Assembly (NCBI GenBank): GCA_963840925.1
Contig: CAWJAY010000004.1
Location: 1-64,000 of the forward strand
From: DATAOG01 sp963840925
Lineage (GTDB): Bacteria > Pseudomonadota > Alphaproteobacteria > Geminicoccales > Geminicoccaceae
Direction: 5' to 3'
Length of the DNA stretch: 64,000 bases
The notes beneath the pieces were generated by a model. That model saw only the letters and a list, made by a program, of their open reading frames with translations. It did no database searches and was not told where the DNA came from. The position numbers were made by a program, and so were the translations under genes. Below are positions 1 through 14,474 of this stretch, in pieces (the first letter of the stretch is position 1; each line of letters opens with the position of its first letter).

Positions 1-30
1 GGCGCGTTCTGACCGCTGAACTACGGGCCC
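1..30 (-). tRNA. 5' part of a tRNA gene cut by the window edge
   Basis: On the minus strand, positions 30 to 1 read as the first 30 nt of a tRNA: a 7-nt acceptor strand (GGGCCCG), U8-A9, a D-stem GTTC pairing with GAAC around an AGCGGTCA loop, then the start of the anticodon stem. The anticodon lies outside the window, so the amino acid cannot be read. The GGGCCCG acceptor strand resembles alphaproteobacterial tRNAs with a CAT anticodon, but that is only an impression. It is downstream of rpoD on the same strand. Confidence 0.7.
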
Positions 31-259
31 CAGCGCCGGAAACCTCTCGCGTGCGGCACGCCCCGTCAAGCCGTTCAGCCTCGGTTCAGCTTGGCGGGCA
101 CATGGTGGCCCCGATCGTAGCCAGCGGGAGGAACGATCCAGATCAGCCGACCACCAGCCGCAGCGCCGGGTCCACGCGCCACGCTTGGCCGGCCGGCCGA
201 TCGGGCGGGCGTGGTCCGGGCAGGGCCGGCGCAGCGTTCGCGCCGGGGTCCGTGGCCCC

Positions 260-2189
<1,930 letters not shown>

Positions 2190-2430
2190 GCCCTTGCCCG
2201 GCGGCGGCTTGAGCGCCGAAGCCGCAGTCGCGACAGGGTCTTCGCCATTCGGCCGTTCCTCTCTGCCCCATGATCACGTGACGGCGCTGCCCCGGGTGCG
2301 CCATCCCGCCCGGGCGCCGGAAGTCTCCGCGCACCGGGGCTGCGACCGTCATCCCCCAGGTCTCTGGAGGCTCCCGACGTCGCGGGGAGGTCGCGGCGGC
2401 GCGCCGCCGCGACCGGGTTGATCAGCCGGT

Positions 2431-4198
2431 TCACGGCCAAGACGTGCGCTCCGGCATCGGCCCGCTGCTCGGCCATCGCGGCCGACGCGGCGTGCGCGAT
2501 CGGCCCGTCGCTCGGCAAACCGACGATGCTGAGCGATGCAGAACGCCAGCCCTCAAGCACCGCGCCCTTGGCAGTTCCTCCTGGCAGAACCATGCGGTTT
2601 GCGGACCCGGGGCCACCAGCTGCTCGACCAACCCGGCAAAACCGGTCTCGCGACAGGTGGTTCCTCAATCCGTCCCGGTCAAGGTGGCCGGACTCGCCGT
2701 ACCAGCGAAGAATCGTCTGATGCAGCGCAATCCAGCTCCGGCTCGGCGAATTCCAGCGCCGCCAGCTCCTCCTCGACCTCGTGCAGCAGCTCGGGATGGA
2801 CCAGGACCGGCCCGAACAGTTGGCGGGCAGCCGCAAGCTCGGGCTCGGCGACCCCATCGGCGAGACGGCGCGCCCCGACGCCCGGGCCGCCATCGCCGGC
2901 GATCAGGGCCGGCCCGGTCCGGGCGCGCCGTCGCGGCGTCCGACCGCCAGCTGCAGACGCTTGAAGAACGCATCTGAGAAACAGCCGGCTCAGGGTCCGG
3001 TCCGGCGATCGTCGCGGCAAGCTCGCGAAAGCGCTTCTCGAGCGCCAGCCGCTGCTGCGGCACCTGCAGCGAGCGGGTCGCGGTCTCGCGGCTCCACAGC
3101 AGCTCATGCAGCGGCACCGCTTCCGCGATCACCTTGGCGAGGAAATCCCGGCCGCGCCGCCGCAGGCTGAATCCGGGTCCTGGCCGGGCGGCAGCAGGGC
3201 AAAGCGCAACGACTTGCCGGCGCTCAAGACCGGCAGCGCCCGCTCGATCAGGCGGTGGGCCGCGCGCAGCCCCGCCTCGTCGCCGTCCAGGCAGACCACC
3301 GGCTCGTCGGCCAGCTGCCACAGCAGCGCGAGCTGGGCCTCGGTGATCGCGGTGCCAAGCGGCGCCACGGCGTTGGCGAAGCCCGCCGAGTGAGCGCGAT
3401 CACGTCCATGTAGCCTTCGGCGACGATCACCGTGCCGCGCTCGCGCACCGCCGGACGGGCCAGCGTCTGGCCGTAGAACAGCTCGCCCTTGCGGAACAGC
3501 GGCGTCTCCGGGCTGTTCAGGTACTTCGCGCGTGCGTCGCCCAGCGCCCGGCCGCCGAAGCCCACGATCCGGCCGCGCGGGTCGTGGATCGGGAACATCA
3601 CGCGGTGGCGGAAGCGGTCGAAGCTCGGGGTTCCATCCTCGGGCTTGACCAGGAGGCCCGCCTCGATCGCGCAGGCCTCGCCGTAGCCCTCGGCCTCGAG
3701 CGCGCGCTTGAGCGCGGTGCGCTCGGCGGGCGCGTAGCCGAGCCCGAAGCGCAGGATGGTCGCCCGGTCGAGCCCGCGCCGCGCCAGATAGGCCGCGGCC
3801 TCGGCACCCTGAGGGCTCTCCAGCCGGCCGGCGAGCCAGCGCGCGGCGGCCTCGTTGACCGCGTAGAGCGTGCGGTCGACCGGCGCCTCGGCGCTGCCGG
3901 CCCCGCGCGGCGCCGGCACGCCGGTCAGCTCCGCCAGCCGGGCGATCGCGAGCCCGAAGTCCAGACCCTCGCGCGCCATCACGAAATCGATGGCGTTGCC
4001 GTGCTGGCCGCAGCCGAAGCAGTGATAGAAGCCCTTGACCTCGGAGACCGTGAACGAGGGCGTCTTTTCCTGATGGAACGGGCACAGCCCGATGTGCTCG
4101 CGGCCGCGGCGCGTGAGGCGGACGTGGCGCCCGACGATGTCGATCAGCGGCAGGCGCGCCTTGAACTCTTCGAGCGAGATGGCGGCCTGATCAGCCAT
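2431..4198 (-). CDS. dnaG: DNA primase DnaG (several frame breaks)
   Basis: Primase that makes RNA primers at the replication fork. From 4198 the protein shows the N-terminal zinc-binding domain (CPFHQEKTPSF, FHCFGCG-type motif as YHCFGCGQHGNAIDF), the catalytic core (GFGGRALGDARAKYLNSPET) and the TOPRIM motif (VIVAEGYMDVIAL). The frame changes near 3395; the next frame holds VVCLDGDEAGLRAAHRLIE of the TOPRIM fold. It changes again near 3160 (LLPPGQDPDS to RGRDFLAKVIAEAVPLHEL), near 2990, near 2720 and near 2560. The C-terminal helicase-binding part is recognisable (LVHPELLHEVEEELAALEF, LVEQLVAPGPQTAWFCQE). The true stop is uncertain, between roughly 2340 and 2431. It precedes rpoD. Confidence 0.92.
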
Positions 4199-4366
4199 GG
4201 CCCCCGCTGCGCGGCCAAAAGATGTCGAGCTGTCGATGCCGCACGCGCCCGCTCAGTCTTTGGTTGACGCCCTCGTGGCCTTTTTGTGCTCGACCCCTTG
4301 CTCGCCGTCAATGGGCGTCGGCTGGCGCGCCCCTCGCGCCGGTCCAGCGCTCGGGCGGCGCCGCCG

Positions 4367-4820
4367 CTAGCCGAGCTGCCGGCAGACGATCCGGCGCGCC
4401 TTGGCGAAATCCATCCGACCGGGGTAGCGGTGCTTGAGCTCGGAGATCACCCGTCCGGTGTCCTTGAGCTTCTCCACCCCGAGATCGGCGATCACCCGGC
4501 TGACCGCCTCGGTGCAGGCCGCCTCGTCGAGTTGCCGGGGCAACAGACGCTTGATCACCTCGATCTCCTCGCCCTCGCGGGCGGCGAGCTCGAGCTGCCG
4601 GCCTCCTCGTAGCGGCGGATGCTGTCGCAGCGCTGGGCGACCATCGCCTGCAGCATCGCCAGGAGCTCGGCTCTGACAGGCCGTCCGGGTGGCCCTCACT
4701 ACGCGACTGCTGATCGCGCTCCTTGAGCGCTGCGTGGATCAGGCGCACGATCGCCAACGCGCACCGATCATCGGTCTGGTTGGCCGTTCGAAGCGCCTCA
4801 TTCAACTGCTCGCGTACCAC
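4367..4820 (-). CDS. GatB/YqeY domain protein (one frame break)
   Basis: About 150-residue protein of the GatB/YqeY family, related to the tRNA-binding tail of the amidotransferase subunit GatB; its exact role is not established. The N-terminal stretch reads LNEALRTANQTDDRCALAIV then AALKERDQQSRSEG. After a frame change near 4610 the C-terminal domain follows (EEIEVIKRLLPRQLDEAAC, SRVIADLGVEKLKDTGRVIS, RYPGRMDFAKARRIVCRQLG). The likely start is a GTG at 4820. It lies between dnaG and the divergent carA, the usual alphaproteobacterial position for yqeY. Confidence 0.85.
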
Positions 4821-4912
4821 CTAGCTCGCTCCTCGTGAGGTCTGTCTGTTCGAGTACCATCGCAACTAACACCTCGCAAGTCGGCCGGGGCGCACCATCT
4901 TGGCCCGGCGGC

Positions 4913-4942
4913 TTGACGGCTCTTTCAACCGTGGCGTAAGGT
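4913..4942 (+). promoter_or_regulatory. candidate sigma-70 promoter of carA
   Basis: TTGACG at 4913-4918 and TAAGGT at 4937-4942 are separated by 18 bp, about 80 bp before the carA ATG and in the divergent gap between yqeY and carA. The -35 box matches consensus at five of six positions; the -10 box is moderate. Identified by eye only. Confidence 0.4.
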
Positions 4943-5020
4943 CCGGCCGCTCGCACCCGGTCGCCGGCCGACCGTCGCGGGCGGACGAGCTGCGCTCCGA
5001 AGCTACGAGCTGCTGTTTCC

Positions 5021-6175
5021 ATGACCGTTACCGTTCGCTCTCGGGCCAGCGCAAGCCTCGTGCTCGCGGATGGCACGCTCTTTCACGGCCAGGGTCTCGG
5101 CGCGCCCTCAGAGGTCGTCGGTGAGCTGGTCTTCAACACCGCCATGACCGGCTATCAGGAGGTCCTCACCGATCCCTCCTACGCCGGCCAGCTGATCACC
5201 TTCACCTTCCCGCACATCGGCAATGTCGGCACCAACGACGAGGACGTCGAGGCCACAACCTGCTGGGCGCGCGGCGCCGTGTTGCGCGCGCCGATCACGG
5301 ATCCGTCCAACTACCGTGCCCTCGCGCATCTCGACCGCTGGCTCGCGCGGCAGGGGCTGGTCGGGATCGCCGGCGTCGACACCCGGCGGCTGACGCGGCA
5401 CCTGCGCACCGCCGGCGCCCAGACCGCAGCGCTGGGCTTCGATCCCAAGGACGGGCCGGACCCCGCCCGCCTGGCCAAGCTGGCCCGCGAGTGGCCGGGC
5501 CTGATCGGCATGGATCTCGCCTCCGAGGTGTCCTGCCGCCAGCAGTACGGCTGGACCGGCGCCGTCTGGCACTACCCGGACGGCTACGGCGAGGGTGCTG
5601 CGAGCCGGCACCATGTGGTGGCGGTCGACTACGGAATCAAGCGCAACATCCTGCGCTCGCTGGTGTCCCACGGCCTGCGCGTGACCGTCGTGCCGGCGCA
5701 GACCTCGGCTGCGGACATCCTGGCGCTGGCCCCGGACGGCATTTTCCTCGCCAATGGGCCGGGCGACCCGGCGGCGACCGGCGCCTTCGCGGTGCCCGAG
5801 ATCAAGAAGCTGCTGGCCAGCGATAAGCCCTTGTTCGGGATCTGCCTCGGCCACCAGATGCTGGCGCTGGCGCTGGGGGCTTCGACCGAGAAGATGAAGT
5901 TCGGCCACCACGGCGCCAACCACCCGGTCCAGGACCTGACCACCGGCAAGGTCGAGATCACGAGCCAGAACCACGGCTTCGCGGTCCGGCCCGAGAGCCT
6001 GCCCGAGGGCGTCGAGGCGACCCATGTGTCGTTGTTCGACGGCTCGCTCGAGGGCCTGAGCCTGCGCGACCGGCCGGTGTTCTCGGTCCAGTACCACCCC
6101 GAAGCCTCCCCCGGCCCGCACGACAGCGCCTACCTGTTCGACCGCTTTGTCCGGCTGATCGAGCGCTCGTCATGA
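5021..6175 (+). CDS. carA: carbamoyl-phosphate synthase small subunit
   Basis: Glutaminase subunit of carbamoyl-phosphate synthase; it releases ammonia from glutamine for CarB, feeding pyrimidine and arginine synthesis. The 384-residue protein is full length and unbroken. The N-terminal CPSase small-chain domain is clear (LVLADGTLFHGQGLG, GELVFNTAMTGYQEVLTDPS, GIAGVDTRRLTRHLR). The class I glutamine amidotransferase domain has the nucleophile Cys near residue 275 (LFGICLGHQMLALALG) and the His/Glu pair in VQYHPEASPGPHDS. The product GIKRNILRSL and FLANGPGDP motifs are present. carB follows about 100 bp downstream. Confidence 0.97.
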   Translation: MTVTVRSRASASLVLADGTLFHGQGLGAPSEVVGELVFNTAMTGYQEVLTDPSYAGQLITFTFPHIGNVGTNDEDVEATTCWARGAVLRAPITDPSNYRALAHLDRWLARQGLVGIAGVDTRRLTRHLRTAGAQTAALGFDPKDGPDPARLAKLAREWPGLIGMDLASEVSCRQQYGWTGAVWHYPDGYGEGAASRHHVVAVDYGIKRNILRSLVSHGLRVTVVPAQTSAADILALAPDGIFLANGPGDPAATGAFAVPEIKKLLASDKPLFGICLGHQMLALALGASTEKMKFGHHGANHPVQDLTTGKVEITSQNHGFAVRPESLPEGVEATHVSLFDGSLEGLSLRDRPVFSVQYHPEASPGPHDSAYLFDRFVRLIERSS

Positions 6176-6278
6176 AGGCGTTTCCTTTCGTTCGCCATCC
6201 TTGCCGGGCGGCGCCGTGCCCGGCAAGGGGCACCGGAGAGGTAGCGCGCCCGTCTCAGGGCGGCGGCGGAGCCGCCTG

Positions 6279-9540
<3,262 letters not shown>

Positions 9541-9601
9541 CAAGGCACCCGGCTTCGGACGAGACGTCTGCAGCGCCTCCAGACGTGTGTGATGGTCACC
9601 G

Positions 9602-10096
9602 ATGACGAACAGGATTCCGATGACCTCGGGCGGCTACGCGCGGCTCGAGCAAGAGCTGAAGCGTTTGAAGAACGACGAGCGTCCGGCAGTGATCAAGGCG
9701 CTCGCCGAGGCGCGCGAGCACGGCGACCTGTCGGAGAACGCCGAGTACCATGCAGCGCGCGAACGCCAGAGCTTCATTGAAGGCCGGCTGCTCGAGCTCG
9801 AGGACCGGCTCGCCCGGGCCGAAATCATCGACATCAGCCAGCAGGGCGGCTCGACCGTCCAGTTCGGCGCCCAGGTCAAGCTGGTCGATGAGGAGACCGA
9901 GGAGGAGGTCGTCTACCAGGTGGTAGGGCCCGACGAGGCGGAGATCCAGCGCGGCCTGCTGTCGATCAGCGCGCCGCTCGGGCGCGCCCTGATCGGTCGC
10001 GAGGCCGGCGATACGGTCGAGGTGCCCACACCCCGGGGCACCCGCTATTTCGAGATCCTCGAGGTCGCCTATCCCGGCGAGATCCGCGCCCGCTGA
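9602..10096 (+). CDS. greA: transcription elongation factor GreA
   Basis: Binds the RNA polymerase secondary channel and stimulates cleavage of backtracked transcripts. The 164-residue protein has the N-terminal coiled coil (GYARLEQELKRLKNDERPAV, EAREHGDLSENAEYHAARER with the tip acidic residues) and the C-terminal FKBP-like domain (YQVVGPDEAEIQRGLLSISA, LGRALIGREAGDTVEVPTP). The start at 9602 (MTNRIPMTSGGYARL) fits the family pattern; a second ATG six codons later is possible. It follows carB by 61 bp, a common alphaproteobacterial order. Confidence 0.96.
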   Translation: MTNRIPMTSGGYARLEQELKRLKNDERPAVIKALAEAREHGDLSENAEYHAARERQSFIEGRLLELEDRLARAEIIDISQQGGSTVQFGAQVKLVDEETEEEVVYQVVGPDEAEIQRGLLSISAPLGRALIGREAGDTVEVPTPRGTRYFEILEVAYPGEIRAR

Positions 10097-10169
10097 TCGC
10101 CCCGACCGAGGCACGCCGCCGCCCAGGACGTGGGCGCTCGCCGACGACCGGCCGGGCAACCGCAATCAG

Positions 10170-11120
10170 GTGCTGGCGGTGGCCGAGGCGCTGGGCTGGC
10201 CGTTTACGCTCAAGGCGCTTGCCTTCGGCCCGCTTGCCCGGATGCCCAACGAGCTGCTCGGGGCCTCGCTGGGCGGCCTGACCGCGGCCGCGCGCGCCGG
10301 CCTCCGGCCGCCCTGGCCAGAGCTCGTGATCGCCGCTGGCCGGCGCAGCCTGCCCGTGGCGCGCTGGCTGAAGCGTCGCGCGCCGGCCGCGTTCCTGGTC
10401 CAGCTGATGTGGCCCGGCTCGGCGCGTGACCTCGACCTGATCGCCGTGCCGGCGCACGACCGGGTGGCTGAGGGGCCGCGGCTGATCCGCACCTTGGGCG
10501 CGCCGCATCGGATCACGCCTGAGCGCCTGGCCGAGGCGGCGGCCGCGCTCGCGCCGCGACTCGCCGGGCTGCCGCGGCCCCGGATCGCGTGCCTGGTCGG
10601 CGGCAGCAATCGGCGCGTCCGGTTCACCAGCGCCGATGCGGCCGCGCTTGGAGAGCAGGCGAGCCGGCTCGCCCGCGGCCGGGGTGGCAGCCTGCTGGTG
10701 ACCACGAGCCGGCGCACCGGCGCCGCCTGCGCCCGCTCGCTCGCGGCCGCGCTCGAGGCGCCGCACCTGCTCCACACCTTTGCGCCCGCGGCCGACAATC
10801 CCTACCTTGGCCTGCTCGGCACTGCGGATGCGATCATCGTGACCGCGAACTCGGCCTCGATGTGCACCGAAGCCTGCGCGACCGGCGGGCCAGTGTTCCT
10901 GTTCCGCCCGGCCGCAGGGGTTGCGGCGAAGCTCGCCCGGCTGCACGCCGCGCTCGAGGCGGCCGGTCATCTGCGGCCGCTCGGCAGCGCCTGGCCCGAG
11001 CGTTGCCCGCCGCCGCTCAACCCGGCCGCAGCCGTGGCCGAGGCGATCCGGGCCCGGCTGTCGGGACCGATCAGCGCAGCCAGCCGCCCGGCAGTGGCGC
11101 CAGCGCGTGTGACTTCTTAA
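10170..11120 (+). CDS. mitochondrial fission ELM1 family protein (DUF1022)
   Basis: Member of the ELM1/DUF1022 family, bacterial relatives of a plant mitochondrial fission protein; the bacterial role is unknown. The fold looks like a GT-B glycosyltransferase with motifs such as LVGGSNRRVRFTSADA, LLVTTSRRTGAACARSLAAA and DAIIVTANSASMCTEACATG, close to the family's usual DS-.-M motif near the C-terminus. Family-like residues (RTWALADDRPGNRNQVLAVA) begin upstream at about 10125 in the same open frame, so GTG 10170 is only the first start codon seen and the true start probably lies just after greA. It sits between greA and trxB. Confidence 0.75.
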   Translation: MLAVAEALGWPFTLKALAFGPLARMPNELLGASLGGLTAAARAGLRPPWPELVIAAGRRSLPVARWLKRRAPAAFLVQLMWPGSARDLDLIAVPAHDRVAEGPRLIRTLGAPHRITPERLAEAAAALAPRLAGLPRPRIACLVGGSNRRVRFTSADAAALGEQASRLARGRGGSLLVTTSRRTGAACARSLAAALEAPHLLHTFAPAADNPYLGLLGTADAIIVTANSASMCTEACATGGPVFLFRPAAGVAAKLARLHAALEAAGHLRPLGSAWPERCPPPLNPAAAVAEAIRARLSGPISAASRPAVAPARVTS

Positions 11121-11153
11121 ATCTACGCAGCCAAGCCCAGCAAAGGTCGAGCC

Positions 11154-12147
11154 ATGGCGTCGCGCCAGTGCAAGGTGCTGATCATCGGGTCCGGGCCCGC
11201 TGGCTACACCGCGGCGATCTACGCGGCCAGAGCCAATCTGCAGCCGGTCCTGATCCAGGGCCTGAGCGTCGGCGGCCAGCTCTCGATCACGACCGACGTC
11301 GAGAACTACCCGGGCTTTGCCGAGGTGATCCAGGGGCCCTGGCTGATGGAGCAGATGGCGGCCCAGGCGACCCACTGCGGCGCCGAGCTGGTGTTCGACA
11401 CCGTGACCGAGGTCGACCTCGGCCGCCGGCCGTTCGCCTGCCGCACCGATGGCGGCGAGCGCTCCTGGCCGAAACCCTGATCCTCGCGACCGGCGCCCAG
11501 GCCCGCTGGCTGGGGCTGGCGAGCGAGAAGGCGTTCGCCGGCCATGGCGTCTCGGCCTGCGCGACTTGCGATGGCTTCTTCTTCCGGGGCAAGACTGTGG
11601 CGGTGGTCGGCGGCGGCAACACCGCCGTCGAGGAGGCGCTCTATCTCAGCCAGATGGCGAGCCGGGTGACGCTGATCCACCGCCGCGGCGAGCTGCGCGC
11701 CGAGAAGGTCCTGCAGGAGCGCCTGTTCCGCAATCCCAAGGTCACGATCATCTGGCACAGCGTGGTCGAAGAGATTGTCGGGCAGGACCAGCCGCATGCG
11801 GTCACCGGCCTGCGCCTGCGCGACGTCCGGCGCGGCACTTGAGCGAGCTGCCGGTCGAGGGCGTGTTCATCGCGATCGGCCACGACCCCGCGACCGCGCT
11901 GGTCAAAGGCCAGCTGGCGATGGACGAGGGCGGCTACGTGATCACCGAGGCCGACAGCACCCGGACCAGCGTGCCGGGGGTGTTCGCTGCCGGCGACGTC
12001 CAGGACCGGATCTTCCGCCAGGCGGTGACCGCGGCCGGCAGTGGCTGCATGGCGGCGCTCGAGGCCGAGAAGTTCCTGGCCGGGATCGAGGCCGAGAGGC
12101 CGGCCGTGGCCAGCTATGGGCGCTTGAGCGGCGCGGGCGGCGGATGA
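11154..12147 (+). CDS. trxB: thioredoxin-disulfide reductase TrxB (two frame breaks)
   Basis: FAD/NADPH flavoenzyme that reduces thioredoxin. The N-terminal FAD-binding motif is GSGPAGYTAAIYAARA; the redox-active disulfide is in SACATCDGFFFRGK; the NADPH-binding motif is VGGGNTAVEEALYLS; the C-terminal FAD motif is TSVPGVFAAGDVQDRIFRQA. These lie in three frames, changing near 11463 and near 11830-11842. The corrected protein is about 330 residues, the usual length. The stop overlaps the start of the LysR gene (ATGA at 12144). Confidence 0.94.
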
Positions 12148-13050
12148 TCGACTGGGACCGCGTGCGGGTGTTCCGGGGCGTCGCGGAGGCGGGCAGCTTC
12201 ACGCGCGCCGCCGAGTCGCTGGGCCTCAGCCAGTCCGCGATCAGCCGCCAGATCGGCGCGCTGGAGGAGGATCTGCGCACATCCTTGTTCCACCGTCACG
12301 CCCGCGGCCTCGTGCTGACCGAGCAGGGCGAGATCCTGCTCGAGGCCGCCCAGGAGATCGCCGACCGCATGGCCACGGTCGAGACCCGCCTCGACGAGGC
12401 CAAGGACCATCCGGCCGGCCACCTCCGGATCAACACCACCGTTGGCTTCGGCACCGTCTGGCTGACCGCGCATCTGCGCGAGTTTCTCGAGCTCTACCCG
12501 GACATCACAGTGTCGCTGATCGTGATCGACGCCGAGCTCGACCTCAGCATGCGCGAGGCCGACGTGGCGATCCGGCTGAGCCCGCCGCGCCAGCCCGACC
12601 TGATCCAGAAGCGGCTGATGACGGTGCACACCCATCTCTACGCCGCACCCGAGTATCTCGAGGCGCGCCGGGGCTCGCCACCGCCGACGACCTCGACCGC
12701 CATCGCCTGATCGTCTACGGCAGCGAGGCGACGCCGGCGCCGGTGCCGAGCCTGAACTGGGTGCTGATCGCTGGGCGCGCCGAGGAGGCCGGCGACCGCC
12801 GCGCCGCCCGAGCCTGCTGATCAACAACGTCTACGGCATGGTCCGCGCCGCCGAACGGGGATTAGGTGTGGCCTCTTTGCCTGATTACCTGTGTTCGGGC
12901 TCGCGCCGTCTGGTCCGGGTGCTGCCCGATCTGGACGGCCCGACCTTCGATGCCTACTTCGTTTATCCCGAAGAAATGCGGGCGTCCAAACGAGTCAGCG
13001 TCTTCCGCGATTTCCTGTTGCGCAAGTTGGCCGAGCAGGCAGTGTGGTAA
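12144..13050 (+). CDS. LysR-family transcriptional regulator (two frame breaks)
   Basis: DNA-binding regulator of unknown target. Residues 1-60 form the LysR winged helix-turn-helix (FRGVAEAGSFTRAAESLGLS then QSAISRQIGALEEDL). A co-inducer-binding domain of periplasmic-binding type follows (LRINTTVGFGTVWLTAHLRE, ISTRLSPPRQPDLI-like stretch). The frame changes near 12675 and near 12785; the C-terminal part reads SLLINNVYGMVRAAERGLGV and ASLPDYLCSGSRRLVRVLPD. Corrected length is about 302 residues, normal. It overlaps trxB by 4 bp and so is probably co-transcribed with it, a common alphaproteobacterial neighbour pair. Confidence 0.9.
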
Positions 13051-13208
13051 CCAAGCCACAGCGTTGCAAAAATTCATGGCAGCCATGCAGCAAGGCTCTG
13101 GTCGGGCGCCTGTCATCCCACTATATTGTGCATTGCAGCAAGGACGGCCTTTCCGCAGTCCCTGCTGCGGCGGGATTGGGCTCTGTCCCTGAAGAGGCCA
13201 GTCTCGTG

Positions 13209-13314
13209 CTTCAGGTGCGATGCCTGAAGTTTGGGGATCTTTGATCCTCACGTCTCCCAGACGTTAAGCCTCCCTGATGAATTCGCCGGGCCCTCGGGTC
13301 CGGCGCTCTTTTTT
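13209..13314 (+). ncRNA. candidate structured small RNA ending in a terminator
   Basis: In the roughly 560-bp gap between the LysR and PhyH genes, four hairpins follow each other with almost no spacers: CTTCAGG/CCTGAAG (13209-13229), GGGGATC/GATCCTC with one G-U pair (13233-13249), ACGTCT/AGACGT (13250-13264) and GCCGGGCC/GGTCCGGC (13285-13304) followed by a run of six T. Between the third and fourth is an unpaired AAGCCTCCCTGATGAATTC. CCTCCC is anti-Shine-Dalgarno-like, as in several alphaproteobacterial sRNA families. A TATATT box at 13122-13127 could be a -10. No open frame in the stretch looks coding. Family not recognised; alternatively the hairpins are only the 3' end of the LysR transcript. 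Confidence 0.35.
13285..13314 (+). terminator. Rho-independent terminator
   Basis: An 8-bp GC-rich stem (GCCGGGCC with GGTCCGGC, one G-U pair), a 4-nt loop and, after GCTC, six consecutive T. It is the clearest intrinsic terminator in the window and ends either the trxB-lysR transcript or the candidate sRNA. Confidence 0.7.
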
Positions 13315-13611
13315 GTCGGGAACTTCTGGGTGCGCGATTCTTAGGCGGGGGTTGCCCGGCAGGTCAAGGGCCAATTCGAGGAACTTCTTTCGACCTGCTC
13401 AACCCGAATGACGCTTTCGCGCATTTCATAGCCGCATGTATTTAATCCGATAGTTCAAGTTAAAGTGACAAGCGGCTGCAAAGTAGACGCGCGGCCTTTG
13501 CGACCGCCCGGTCGGCGGCCGGGGTTGGCATTGAGGGTTGTTAACGGGCGTCTGGTAAGCGATCGAACGGGATGGGCGATGTCCGCTCGCCCGGCTTGCG
13601 GGGAGACCCGG

Positions 13612-14445
13612 ATGGATCGCGCCTACCTCGAGCAGTATCGCGAGCAGGGCTACGCCATCGTCAAGGGCGTGTTCGGGCCGGCCGAGGTCCGGGAGCTTGC
13701 CGCCGCTTTCGATCGGGTCTACGCCCAGGGCCTGCGCCACCGCGCCAGCTACCGCCATCAAAATGTGCTGTTCCGGCTCGGCGACGACGCCAGGCTCGGC
13801 CGGATTGTGCGCATGGTGCAGTGGCCGGCCTACTTCGAGCCGGTGCTCGCCCGCTACCGCACCGACCCGCGCACGCTCTCGATCCTCGAGCCGCTGCTCG
13901 GGCGCGACCTCAAGCAGATCATCAACCAGATGCACTGGAAGCCGCCGGGCGCCACCGGCGTCGAGTTCGGCTATCACCAGGACATCCGCTTCCGGCGGCC
14001 GCGGGCGGCCTATCGCGACCCGGGGCACTCCTACGTCCAGACCGGGATCGCGGTCGACCGCCACGGGTCCGATAACGGCGCGATGACGATCCTCGCCGGC
14101 AGCCACAAGCTCGGCGAGCTCGGCTTCGAGGGCGCCGGCCGGGTCATGGACCGCGCGCTCGACGACCAAGACCTGCGAGCTTTGGGGCTCGACCCGGCGG
14201 CCAAGGTCGACCTGGTCCTGGAGCCTGGCGACATGGCGCTCTGGCATCTGAACCTGATCCACGGCTCGGGGCCGAACCGCTCGGGCCTGGAGCGGCGCTT
14301 CTATCTGAACGGCTACGTGATCGCCGGCAACTGCGACCGGGGCGAATGGGCGTTCCGCGCCGGCCAGCCCTGCCCGCTCGGCGAGCCGGTCCTGGTCCAC
14401 TACGACGACCTGCAGCGCCGCCCCGAGCCGCATTACCTGGATTAG
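13612..14445 (+). CDS. phytanoyl-CoA dioxygenase (PhyH) family protein
   Basis: Predicted Fe(II)/2-oxoglutarate oxygenase of the PhyH family; the substrate cannot be told. The 277-residue protein begins MDRAYLEQYREQGYAIVKGV. The iron-binding HxD is in FGYHQDIRF and the distal His in NLIHGSGPNRSG, followed by an Arg-rich RRFYLNGYV that would hold 2-oxoglutarate. ATG 13612 is chosen because GGGGAG lies 8-13 bp upstream and family similarity begins there, although the frame is open to 13465. It converges on parC with a 29-bp gap. Confidence 0.88.
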   Translation: MDRAYLEQYREQGYAIVKGVFGPAEVRELAAAFDRVYAQGLRHRASYRHQNVLFRLGDDARLGRIVRMVQWPAYFEPVLARYRTDPRTLSILEPLLGRDLKQIINQMHWKPPGATGVEFGYHQDIRFRRPRAAYRDPGHSYVQTGIAVDRHGSDNGAMTILAGSHKLGELGFEGAGRVMDRALDDQDLRALGLDPAAKVDLVLEPGDMALWHLNLIHGSGPNRSGLERRFYLNGYVIAGNCDRGEWAFRAGQPCPLGEPVLVHYDDLQRRPEPHYLD

Positions 14446-14474
14446 GCGCGCGGGCGGCACAAGCGAAAGGCGGC

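Noticed and set aside
13465..13611. N-terminal extension of the PhyH protein
   Set aside because: The frame is open but the residues are not family-like, and a good ribosome-binding site precedes ATG 13612.
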